From Planctomycetia bacterium (GTDB taxonomy: Bacteria; Planctomycetota; Phycisphaerae; UBA1845; UTPLA1): 64,000 bases of DNA. The notes below the pieces were generated by a model. It saw only the letters and a program-made list of their open reading frames with translations. It was not told the DNA's origin and did not search any database. Position 1 is the first letter of the stretch; each line of letters starts with the position of its first letter. The translations under genes and the position numbers were made by a program. The stretch spans positions 3,394,470 to 3,458,469 of the forward strand of contig CP054187.1 of NCBI GenBank assembly GCA_015200345.1. Reading direction: 5' to 3'. This document shows positions 37,346-45,510 of this stretch, piece after piece.

Positions 37346-38482
37346 ATGCAAACGCCGAGCTTTCGGGCGAAGGGTGTCCTGTGTTGTCTGCTGGTTCTCC
37401 AGCTCCATGTTTGGCCGTCGGCATGTTCGCTGCCGGGGCTGCCCGGTCCGGACGGCTGGGTCACGGTCCCGATCAACGTCGGCGACGATCTTGATCGCGC
37501 CTTTGCAGGCACCCCGTTTTCCGGCGCGCGGTCGCTGTCTGTGAATGTCTGGACGAGCGCGTTTCGGGTCGCGTCTCCCAACGGGCTGCATGAGTTGACA
37601 GGGGCGTTGGGGGAAAGCCGTTTCGGCTCGATCGTTCGCTCGATACGAGTTTCCACGAGCGAAGCCTGGGCCGAGGCGGAACTGGACCGCGATGGCAAAC
37701 TGCATGCACTCGCGTCATCGACGGGGCATTCGTGGGAGCGTCCGGCCGATTGGACCAGCGCAGCAGCGGAGGATGAGTCGTCGCTGTACGCGGCACTGAT
37801 GGATGCCAACAGCGAGTTGGTCATCGCGTCGCAGGTGTTGGATGCCGCCGTGACGTACGGGATGGCGCCTGGCGGGGATGGAAGCGGGAGTGGCCATGGG
37901 GCGAACCCGTCCGCCAAAATCGGGTCGCGTTCGCAGGCGATCAGCGGCGACTTGTCGGGTGTGCTGGGTCTTCTTGCGATTCTGCTTGGCGCGCAGCTGG
38001 TGGGTGCGAACTTCCCGGCGGTATTCTTTTTGATCCAGGTGGTGGTTTCGGTGAGTTTACTGCTTGCGGTGTTCAATTTGGCGCCCGGCGGGGCGCCGCA
38101 GTCATCCGGCGGCACGAACAACCCGGCGAACAACGGCAACGGGGGGCAGAACGGTGGCACGCCGGTGACTGGCGGCGCGACGCTGCGCGTGAGCAATGTT
38201 CTGCTGAACGACGTACCGATCTGGTATGTCGTGCCGCTGCCGCTGGCTGGAGAGCAGGCGATGGGCAATCTACTGGGCGACGAGGCGATTCCCTCCGGTG
38301 CGTCACGTGACTTTGATGTCCCGCCCGGCACGCGCAAGGTGAACATCATCGTTCCGACGGATACGGATTGCTTGCGCGTCTATCAATGGAACGGCGTTCG
38401 GTTGGTCACGGGCGAAGTGACGGAGCTGGTTCAAACCGATGCCATGCAAGGGACGCTCTACCCCAGCGATTGCGGAGGATGA
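37346..38482 (+). CDS. Exported protein with two membrane segments and Gly/Asn-rich linker
   Basis: The protein has 378 residues. The signal region ends WPSAC (Cys27), so it may be a lipoprotein. Residues about 30-180 are a beta-rich extracytoplasmic part. Two hydrophobic helices (about 204-222 and 226-247) follow, then a low-complexity Gly/Asn/Ser/Thr stretch (about 250-278) and a C-terminal beta domain (about 280-375). I do not recognise any family. GGAG precedes the ATG. It lies 67 bases before the secreted metzincin-like gene and both are plus strand, so they may be expressed together. Confidence 0.68.
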   Translation: MQTPSFRAKGVLCCLLVLQLHVWPSACSLPGLPGPDGWVTVPINVGDDLDRAFAGTPFSGARSLSVNVWTSAFRVASPNGLHELTGALGESRFGSIVRSIRVSTSEAWAEAELDRDGKLHALASSTGHSWERPADWTSAAAEDESSLYAALMDANSELVIASQVLDAAVTYGMAPGGDGSGSGHGANPSAKIGSRSQAISGDLSGVLGLLAILLGAQLVGANFPAVFFLIQVVVSVSLLLAVFNLAPGGAPQSSGGTNNPANNGNGGQNGGTPVTGGATLRVSNVLLNDVPIWYVVPLPLAGEQAMGNLLGDEAIPSGASRDFDVPPGTRKVNIIVPTDTDCLRVYQWNGVRLVTGEVTELVQTDAMQGTLYPSDCGG

Positions 38483-38549
38483 GCGGATGCACGCATGCAA
38501 GCATGGGTCAAGGATCCATCAATGACTTCGCCATCGCGGGAGTGATCGG

Positions 38550-40967
38550 GTGAATCACAACATGAGAAGCCAGACGAAGGAGGTCTGGCGCAATGCGACT
38601 CCAACGAAGTCGCCGGGCCGCTGGATCCGTGCCTCAATCGTGGCGTTGTCCGGGTGGCTGATCGGTGTGACCAACGGGCCTGCCTCCTTGTGCGCGGCGC
38701 CGCCGGACGATGGCGCGACCGGAGCGGTTGAACGGCCTGCCATGCAGCCGGCAGTGAAAGTCTCCAAGCCGATGAAGAATCGACAGCGACCCGGGAGTTG
38801 GTGTCGGTATCCCGAGGGCCGGCCGCGCGCGCCGCAACCGCCGGAAGGGGTGTTGCGATTGCTGGGGGTGCCGGAGTCGGAGCCGAACAACACGGTGGAA
38901 ACGGCGCAGTTGCTGCCGCTGGGGACGGGTCCGGGACAGGACGTGGACCTCAACGTGGCGGGGGCGATCAGCGCCGTCGGTGATGTTGATTTTTATCGAT
39001 TTAATGCGCAGAAGGGCGACATCCTCGGCATCGCGGTGGTCGGCGTCGGGTCAATGGACCCCATCACGACGCTGGTGCGGGGCAGCGACGGCTCGGCGAT
39101 CATGCTGAACGACGATTTTGAGTTCCACACGTTTTCTTTCCCGGAGTCGGCGCCGTGGCCAGGCGGCGATCAGTTCACGGATTCCGCCATGACGTATGTC
39201 GTGCCGGTGACCGGGCAGTACCTCGTGAAGGTCGCCGCGTTCAGCGCCTTGAGTACGGGGGAGTATCAGCTTCGCTTGCGCAGCCGCAAGCCCAACCTGC
39301 ATCAGCTCGAATCGCCCGGTCAGCAGATTGTGTTTCTCGACTTCGACGGCGCGACGATTAACGTCTGTGCGATTTTCGGCTGTTTCCCTCCGATCAGCCC
39401 GCCGATTCGCACGCTCTCGCCGCTGGCGAACTTTTTGCCAAGTTGGGGGCTGAACGCCAACCAGGAATCGGCCGTGATTGACGCGATCATTGCAGTCGTC
39501 GAAGAGAACTTCAACAGCCTGCGCCTCGCCTCCCTCAACGGCAACCTGGACGCCGGGGATCCGCCGGGCAGTTTCGACGTCACCGTGTTGAACAGCCGCG
39601 ATCACCTGGACCCGTTTGGCCAGCCGAACGTCACCCGCGTCATCATCGGCGGCACAGTCGCCGAGTTCACGATTGACACGATCGGTCTGGCGGAGTGCGT
39701 TGATCCGGGGAATTACGCGCCGGAGGACACGTCGGTCGTGCTGCTGGATTACTTGAGCGAGGCGCCGGGCGGCAGCCCGATTTGCTGCTCGATCAACGAC
39801 CTGCCGCGTGCGCCGGGCTTCACCATGGTGCAGGCCGTGGGGCGCGTCGTGGGGAACATCGTCTCGCACGAGCTGGGGCACTGCCTGGGCAACTGGCACA
39901 CGACGGTGCAAAACGGCGAGACGAACATCATGGACGAGGGCGGCAACATCCTGGCGCTGGCCGGGGCCGGTCCCGATGGCGTGCTCGGTACGGGCGACGA
40001 CGTGGACATTGATTTCATCTCCGACGCCTTCAGCGCGTTTGAGGAATTGTTCGTCGGTTCGAATGCGACAGATGTCAACACTGCATTCGGCCTGGCGACC
40101 GGGGCGGTGCCGCCCGTGTCGCCGACGTTGCTGACGGTACTGCCTCTTGCCGGCAGCGATCTGGGCAATCTGGACCAACTATCGGTGACGTTCAGCGAGC
40201 CGGTGGTGGGCGTGACGGCGGCGTCGTTGCGAGTGAACGGGTCGGCGGCGACGAGTGTCAGCGGCGCAAGCGGCGGTCCGTACCTGTTTCAGGGATTTAT
40301 TCCTCCCGGCGATGGGCTTGCGGTCGTGGAACTGGCTTCGGGACAGATTCGCGACGACGTCGGAAATTATTACGCGGGCGGGAACTGGCAGTATCAGATT
40401 CGAGATTGCAATTCCAATCAGCTTCTCGATATGGATGAGATCGATGCGGGAATTCTCGCGGACTGCAACGACAACGGCGTGCCCGATGTCTGTGAAGCGG
40501 GCGTGCTTCGCGCGCGCACGGTCCCCGCTGCCACGATTGGAGTCGGGCAATCCATTCAGCTGGGAGAGTATCTCCCCTTCACCGGCGGGCAGGAGCCGAT
40601 CGAGTATGAGTGGGAGCTGCGCGGCAATCCAGGCGGCGAGATCGTGAACGGATTCGATCCGTCGTACGGACCCTTGCCGATCGGTACGTATGTGGTGAAA
40701 GCCACCGCGGCAGATTCGGCGGGTTGCCGGGCGGTCGGTTTTGTGACGGTATTCGTGGTGAGTTCGGGTGGAGACGGCGGTGAGCCGAACGGGAACGACA
40801 ACTTCGGCGGGACGCCGAATCCGAATCCGAACGGCAACAACAATGTGCCTCCTGCATTTGGCAATGGTGTGATGTGTGGCGCGACCGGCGGCGGCCTGAC
40901 GATCCTCTTGTCGCTGGTCGGAACGCTTGGCCTGCGCGGCGCCGCGCGGCGCCTTCGGCGTGTCTGA
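38550..40967 (+). CDS. Secreted metzincin-like metalloprotease with PPC domain and C-terminal anchor
   Basis: The protein has 805 residues. The signal helix is at about 27-50. A pre-peptidase C-terminal (PPC) domain starts at ESEPNNTVETAQ (110-121). The protease region has the zinc motif HELGHCLGNWH (His440, Glu441, His444, His450) and a following Met-turn (NIMD, Met461). A Big-like domain (about 530-620) is followed by the calcium-repeat motif DCNDNGVPDVC, an Ig-like domain and an Asn/Pro/Gly linker. The end has a Cys (VMCGA), a hydrophobic helix and an RR-rich tail, as in bacterial C-terminal sorting signals. It should be exported and cell-surface anchored. Confidence 0.85.
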   Translation: MNHNMRSQTKEVWRNATPTKSPGRWIRASIVALSGWLIGVTNGPASLCAAPPDDGATGAVERPAMQPAVKVSKPMKNRQRPGSWCRYPEGRPRAPQPPEGVLRLLGVPESEPNNTVETAQLLPLGTGPGQDVDLNVAGAISAVGDVDFYRFNAQKGDILGIAVVGVGSMDPITTLVRGSDGSAIMLNDDFEFHTFSFPESAPWPGGDQFTDSAMTYVVPVTGQYLVKVAAFSALSTGEYQLRLRSRKPNLHQLESPGQQIVFLDFDGATINVCAIFGCFPPISPPIRTLSPLANFLPSWGLNANQESAVIDAIIAVVEENFNSLRLASLNGNLDAGDPPGSFDVTVLNSRDHLDPFGQPNVTRVIIGGTVAEFTIDTIGLAECVDPGNYAPEDTSVVLLDYLSEAPGGSPICCSINDLPRAPGFTMVQAVGRVVGNIVSHELGHCLGNWHTTVQNGETNIMDEGGNILALAGAGPDGVLGTGDDVDIDFISDAFSAFEELFVGSNATDVNTAFGLATGAVPPVSPTLLTVLPLAGSDLGNLDQLSVTFSEPVVGVTAASLRVNGSAATSVSGASGGPYLFQGFIPPGDGLAVVELASGQIRDDVGNYYAGGNWQYQIRDCNSNQLLDMDEIDAGILADCNDNGVPDVCEAGVLRARTVPAATIGVGQSIQLGEYLPFTGGQEPIEYEWELRGNPGGEIVNGFDPSYGPLPIGTYVVKATAADSAGCRAVGFVTVFVVSSGGDGGEPNGNDNFGGTPNPNPNGNNNVPPAFGNGVMCGATGGGLTILLSLVGTLGLRGAARRLRRV

Positions 40968-41034
40968 CGATGGGATTGGCGGTTGGCGTCGCGCATTGGC
41001 CGAATCGCAGCGGCGCGGTAAAACAACGACCGCT

Positions 41035-41424
41035 ATGAAGGACGGACTCGTTCCCGGCGTTCAGCGTGAAGTGAGTTTCGTGGTCGAAGATTCGATGTCC
41101 CCGATCTTCGAGGGTCGGCAGGTGCATCGCGTCTGCGCGACGTGGACGCTTGTTCATTACATGGAGCTGGCCGGTCGGCTCGTGTTGATTGACTTTCTGG
41201 ACGACGATGAGGAAGGCGTCGGGAGCCATGTCTCGTGCGATCATCTCACGCCGGCACCGGTCGGCAGCACGGTGCGCGTGGAGGCGACGGCGCGGGACGT
41301 AACCGATCGGGAGCTGGTCTGCGACGTGGTGGCCATGCGAGGCTCGCACGTGGTGGCGACGGGCCGGACGGTGCAGAAGGTCTTTCCTCGCGCCGTGCTC
41401 AAGCGTATTCTGCACGAGGCCTGA
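41035..41424 (+). CDS. Hotdog-fold thioesterase (FlK-like)
   Basis: The 129-residue protein resembles the fluoroacetyl-CoA thioesterase-like hotdog family. The parts visible are VHRVCATWTLVHYMELAGRLVLIDFL (described here as one helix-strand unit), GSHVSCDHLTPAPVG, then the strand-rich RVEATARDVTDRELVCDVVA and a C-terminal strand. Glu is present in HYMELAGR where family members place a catalytic residue. I chose the ATG at 41035; the longer frame begins inside the upstream metzincin gene. Acyl-CoA thioester hydrolysis is the likely activity; the substrate is unknown. Confidence 0.75.
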   Translation: MKDGLVPGVQREVSFVVEDSMSPIFEGRQVHRVCATWTLVHYMELAGRLVLIDFLDDDEEGVGSHVSCDHLTPAPVGSTVRVEATARDVTDRELVCDVVAMRGSHVVATGRTVQKVFPRAVLKRILHEA

Positions 41425-41499
41425 CGATTGCGACGCGTGCGATTGGCGAAGGGTGCCGAATTTTCTGTCACGAGAAGAAAAAGCGGGAGAGGAATTAAT

Positions 41500-41808
41500 A
41501 TGGTAAAACTGGTGGCGGTGTATCGAAAAGTCGAGGATCCGGCCGCGTTTGACAAGCACTACTTCGAGACGCATCTTCCGCTGGCGAAGAAGATGCCGGG
41601 TCTGATTCGCACCGAGTTGGAGCGGGGCCGGGGTTCGCCCAATCCGGAATGGGAGCCGCCGCACCTGGCCGCGCACCTGTACTTCAAGGACATGGACGCG
41701 CTGAAGGCGGCGCTGGCATCGCCCGAAGGCAAGGCGGCGGGGAAAGACCTGATGAGCTTCGCCGGCAAGTACGTGCGGATGTTTTTTACGGAAGTGGTTG
41801 AGGCCTGA
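41500..41808 (+). CDS. EthD-family dimeric alpha/beta-barrel protein
   Basis: The 102-residue protein begins MVKLVAVYRKVEDPAAFDKHY, the pattern of the EthD/ferredoxin-like dimeric barrel family, with the conserved HLPLAKKMPGL and a C-terminal helix-strand. GGGAGAGG lies eight bases before the ATG. Family members act as small monooxygenase-like or degradation proteins, often without a known reaction. It follows the thioesterase gene by 75 bases on the same strand. Confidence 0.85.
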   Translation: MVKLVAVYRKVEDPAAFDKHYFETHLPLAKKMPGLIRTELERGRGSPNPEWEPPHLAAHLYFKDMDALKAALASPEGKAAGKDLMSFAGKYVRMFFTEVVEA

Positions 41809-41819
41809 TACGGCGCGGC

Positions 41820-42518
41820 GTGACGGCATTGAACGACGCAGTTCCTCCGCGGCACCCCATGCGACGGACCGCCCTGATCATCGTCATTGCCCTGGCCGCG
41901 TGCGCCCTGGTGTATGTGCCGCTAAGGTGTCACATGACGCGGGAGGTCGCGCCGAGCGAACCGATTCTTGTCGCGGGGGCGGCCTGTCCGCCCGACGTGC
42001 TTGCCAAGCTGAACGAGTCCGGCTGGCGCGAGCGGGTCGGGGAGGAGCTTGGGTTGTGGGTCAGTGCGGGCCGCCAGCGACTGGTGGGGTTGCGCGGCGA
42101 GCGGATCGAGTTCATCTACGTTTGTTCGACGGCGGCGCGCGGTCTGGGCGGGCGTGAGAACTCCTATCAGACGCCGCTGGGTTGGCACGTGATTGATGAG
42201 AAGATCGGTGCGGGCCAGCCGTGGGGGACGATCTTTGTCGAGCGCAAGCCGGTGGGCAAACCGTGGTCGCCGGATCAGCCGACGGAAAAAGATTACGTGC
42301 TCTCGCGCATTCTCTGGCTGCGCGGACTGGAGCCGGGTGTGAACCAGGGCAAGGGATTTGATTCGCACGATCGGTTTATTTACATCCACGGCACGCCGGC
42401 CGAAGGCAAGCTGGGCACGCCGGCTTCGATGGGGTGCATCCGGCTGTCGAACGACGACGTGATCGAGCTGTTCGATCGCGTGCCGAGTGGAACGAGGCTG
42501 CTGGTGACGGAGTGGTAG
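41820..42518 (+). CDS. L,D-transpeptidase (YkuD domain)
   Basis: The 232-residue enzyme cross-links peptidoglycan or attaches proteins to it. A membrane anchor or signal (about 15-36) is followed by a YkuD domain. The catalytic motif IHGTPAEG and SMGCIRLSNDDV carry the conserved His and Cys. The start may be GTG at 41820 or ATG at 41859; the latter gives a better signal peptide. It lies 11 bases after the EthD gene. Planctomycetes are now known to have peptidoglycan, which fits. Confidence 0.92.
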   Translation: MTALNDAVPPRHPMRRTALIIVIALAACALVYVPLRCHMTREVAPSEPILVAGAACPPDVLAKLNESGWRERVGEELGLWVSAGRQRLVGLRGERIEFIYVCSTAARGLGGRENSYQTPLGWHVIDEKIGAGQPWGTIFVERKPVGKPWSPDQPTEKDYVLSRILWLRGLEPGVNQGKGFDSHDRFIYIHGTPAEGKLGTPASMGCIRLSNDDVIELFDRVPSGTRLLVTEW

Positions 42519-42551
42519 CGGCGGCCGCCTGGATTCCTTGCCGGAGATCCG

Positions 42552-43754
42552 TCAGCCGCGTTGATCGATCGGGATGTACTTCTCTTCGAACGAACCTTCG
42601 TAGACCGCGCGGGGGCGGAAGATTCGATTTTCCGGCAGGTACTCCAGCACGCGCGCGACCCAGCCGGCCGTGCGCGCCACCGCGAAGATGACCGGGAAAA
42701 GCGGCGGGGGGAATCCGATCGCCTGATAGACCAGGCCGGAATAAAAATCGACATTCGGAAAGATCGGCTTGCCGGCGGCCTGCATGGCGGCGCAGACGGC
42801 CTCCTCCACGGCGACTGCGGTATCGAACACCATGGCCATGCCGCGATCGTGGCAGAGCTTTTTGGCCTGCTTCTTGAGCACGCGCGCTCGCGGGTCGTAC
42901 GCCTTGTACACGCGATGGCCGAAGCCGATGATCTTCTGCCCCTTGGCCATTTTCTGGGCGACCCAATCCTTGGCCTTGGCCGGTCCGCCGATGTGCTCCA
43001 GATCGTCCAGGGCGGCCTCGTTCGCTCCGCCGTGCAACGGGCCTCGGAGCGCTCCGACCGCGGCCGCGATGGTCGAGTACATATCGGCCAGGCAGCTGTG
43101 AACGACCATGGCCGTAAACGTCGATGCATTCATGCCGTGATCGGCTTGCAGAATCAGCGTGACGTCGATGACCCGCTCGGTCACCGGGTCGGGCTTCTCA
43201 CCGTACATCATGTACAGGTAGTTCGCGGTGAACGACAGCTTCGGATCGGGCTGGATTGGTGCGAGACCCTGCCGCACGCGCGAAATCGCCGAGGCGATCG
43301 TCCGCAACCGACTCAACACGCGGATGCCGATCGCCACTTCACCCGCCAGACCGTCGGCCGGGTTGGAGACGTACTCGGTGATCTGGCGCGCGGCCGGATC
43401 GTGACAGCCCAGTGCCGCGACCGCCGTCTGGAGCATGTTCATCGGATGGGCGTCGCGCGGCATGGATGTGATCAGTTGCAACACGTTGTCGGGGATCTTC
43501 GCCTCGGCGTTGAGCAGGGCGTCGAACGCCTCCAGCTCCTTGCGCGTCGGCAGTTTGCCGTGGATCAGCAGGTACGCGACTTCTTCGTAGTTGCTGTGCT
43601 CACAGAGGTCTTCGATGGAGTAGCCGCGGTAGATCAGCCGGCCCTTTTCGCCGTCGACGAAGCCGACCTTGGTGACGTTGGTGATGGCTCCTTCCAGGCC
43701 GCGACCCTGATCAATCTTGACGGGAAACTCGATTCGTCCGACGTAGTTCGCCAT
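42552..43754 (-). CDS. gltA: Citrate synthase
   Basis: The 400-residue enzyme condenses oxaloacetate and acetyl-CoA at the entry of the TCA cycle. The signatures GPLHGGANE (with the catalytic His) and GFGHRVYK are present, followed by the catalytic Asp in PNVDFYSG. The length and the DHGMNASTF segment put it near the short bacterial/archaeal citrate synthase and 2-methylcitrate synthase group, so methylcitrate synthase is an alternative. It is divergent from sucC with 256 bases between, consistent with shared control of TCA genes. Confidence 0.95.
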   Translation of the reverse strand: MANYVGRIEFPVKIDQGRGLEGAITNVTKVGFVDGEKGRLIYRGYSIEDLCEHSNYEEVAYLLIHGKLPTRKELEAFDALLNAEAKIPDNVLQLITSMPRDAHPMNMLQTAVAALGCHDPAARQITEYVSNPADGLAGEVAIGIRVLSRLRTIASAISRVRQGLAPIQPDPKLSFTANYLYMMYGEKPDPVTERVIDVTLILQADHGMNASTFTAMVVHSCLADMYSTIAAAVGALRGPLHGGANEAALDDLEHIGGPAKAKDWVAQKMAKGQKIIGFGHRVYKAYDPRARVLKKQAKKLCHDRGMAMVFDTAVAVEEAVCAAMQAAGKPIFPNVDFYSGLVYQAIGFPPPLFPVIFAVARTAGWVARVLEYLPENRIFRPRAVYEGSFEEKYIPIDQRG

Positions 43755-44010
43755 GATGCGTGCCTTGTTGTATACGGGATGTCAGGTTCGTGATGCCTTC
43801 CTTGTGCGGTTCGTGCCCAGCCCTGCTCTGTTGCTGGTCGGAGTATAGGGCAAGCACGGGGGTTGTGAACACAAGTGCACGCTGCCGCCACAGCTTGGAA
43901 TCGGCTCGCCGGGCTGTTACGATTACGAATCTTTCCGGATGCGGTGACCCGGCCCGCTGCGGCCGACCTGCTTTATCGGATGGGCACTTAACCACACGGA
44001 GCCATACACC

Positions 44011-45186
44011 ATGAAGGTCCACGAATATCAGGCCCGACAACTGCTTCAGAAGGCCGGCGCCCCGGTGCCCAAGTTTGAGGTCATCGACCAGCCTTCCCAG
44101 GCTGCGGCGGCCATCAAGGCCCTGGGCGGAGGGAATCTCGTCGTGAAGGCGCAAGTTCACGCGGGGGGTCGCGGCAAGGCGGGCTACGTCGTGCTGTCCG
44201 ACAATCCCGCCGACATCGAGCAGCATTGCAAACGCATGCTCACCGTGCCGATGGTCTCAAAGCAGACCGGGCCGCAGGGCATCGCCGTGCGCAAGGTGCT
44301 GCTCGCCCCGGCCGTAGAGATCGACAAGGAGTATTACGTCGGCATGGTGGTGGATCGGGCGAGGAACTGCCCGGTGATGATGGTCTCGCGCGAGGGCGGC
44401 GTGGAGATCGAGGAAGTCGCCGCGAAGAACCCCGACGCGATCATCAAGGAGTGGCTGCACCCGCACTTGGGCCTGCAACCGTTTCAAGTGCGGCGGTTGT
44501 GCGACGCGCTGGGTCTGGGTGGCGAACACGCGAAACAGGCCGGCGTGACGATGACAGCGCTGGCGAAGTTGTTCGTGCAGTACGATTGCAGTCTTGCGGA
44601 GATCAATCCGCTCGTGTTGACGAAAGCGTCGGGAAGCACACCGGGCCAGATCATGGCGATCGACGCGAAGTTCAATTTCGACGACAACGCGCTGTTTCGC
44701 CACCCCGACTTGCAGGAGATGTTCGACCCGACCGAGGAGAACCCCAACGAGCTGCGGGCGCAGAAGTTCAATTTGAGTTACATCGCACTGGACGGCAACA
44801 TCGGTTGTCTGGTGAACGGGGCCGGCCTGGCGATGAGCACGATGGACATCATCAAATTGCACGGCGGCGAGCCGGCGAACTTTCTCGATGTCGGCGGGTC
44901 CGTCACGCCCGAGGGGGCCGTCGAGGCGTTTCGCATCATCCTCGCCGACCCGAAGGTGAAGGGTATTCTCGTGAACATCTTCGGCGGCATCGCCAAGTGC
45001 GACGTGATCGCCGAGGCGTTGATCCACGCGGCCCGGGAAGTGGGCTTCAAGATTCCCGTGGTCGTGCGGCTGGAAGGCACGAACGTGGAGCGAGCGCGAA
45101 AGCTGCTGGCCGAAGCGAACCTGCCGCAGTTGATCCCGGCGGCGGACCTGACCGACGCGGCGAAGAAGGCGTGCGCGGCGGTGTGA
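44011..45186 (+). CDS. sucC: Succinate-CoA ligase, beta subunit
   Basis: The 391-residue ATP-grasp protein begins MKVHEYQARQLLQKAGAP. It includes the ADP-binding VVKAQVHAGGRGKAG, LAEINPLVL and the GGIAKCDVIAEAL region with GGKCD-like text (FGGIAKCD), all typical of SucC. The enzyme makes ATP or GTP from succinyl-CoA together with an alpha subunit (SucD). sucD normally follows sucC directly; here a molbindin gene follows instead. Confidence 0.95.
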   Translation: MKVHEYQARQLLQKAGAPVPKFEVIDQPSQAAAAIKALGGGNLVVKAQVHAGGRGKAGYVVLSDNPADIEQHCKRMLTVPMVSKQTGPQGIAVRKVLLAPAVEIDKEYYVGMVVDRARNCPVMMVSREGGVEIEEVAAKNPDAIIKEWLHPHLGLQPFQVRRLCDALGLGGEHAKQAGVTMTALAKLFVQYDCSLAEINPLVLTKASGSTPGQIMAIDAKFNFDDNALFRHPDLQEMFDPTEENPNELRAQKFNLSYIALDGNIGCLVNGAGLAMSTMDIIKLHGGEPANFLDVGGSVTPEGAVEAFRIILADPKVKGILVNIFGGIAKCDVIAEALIHAAREVGFKIPVVVRLEGTNVERARKLLAEANLPQLIPAADLTDAAKKACAAV

Positions 45187-45222
45187 GGCGGTTTGCGCAA
45201 TGACGGAATCCGGGAGCACGAC

Positions 45223-45435
45223 ATGAAATACGGCGCACGCAATCAACTCGTCGGCAAAGTCACGGCCATCAAGAAGGGGACGGTGATGTGTCAGGTGACG
45301 GTCAAGGTGAAGGGGCCGGTGGAGATCACCAGCGTGATGACGATGGATTCGCTGAAGGAGCTGGGCCTCAAGAAGGGGGCGAAGGTGCGGGCGATCGCGA
45401 AGGCGATCAACGTGCTGCTGGCGAAGGAAACTTGA
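45223..45435 (+). CDS. Molbindin-like single TOBE/Mop-domain protein
   Basis: The 70-residue protein has the Mop fold signature: ARNQLVGKVTAIKKGTVM at the start and then VTSVMTMDSLKELGL-type text (here ITSVMTMDSLKELGL) and VRAIAKAINVLLA. Mop proteins form hexamers that store molybdate or tungstate. GGGAGC lies before the ATG at 45223. It follows sucC by 36 bases with the same direction. No molybdate transporter is adjacent. Confidence 0.88.
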   Translation: MKYGARNQLVGKVTAIKKGTVMCQVTVKVKGPVEITSVMTMDSLKELGLKKGAKVRAIAKAINVLLAKET

Positions 45436-45510
45436 CGCGACGCGCAGTATGGAGTGGTGCCGCGTGCGGATACACCAGCTCCTGTGCGGGCGATCACGAT
45501 CACTTTCACC

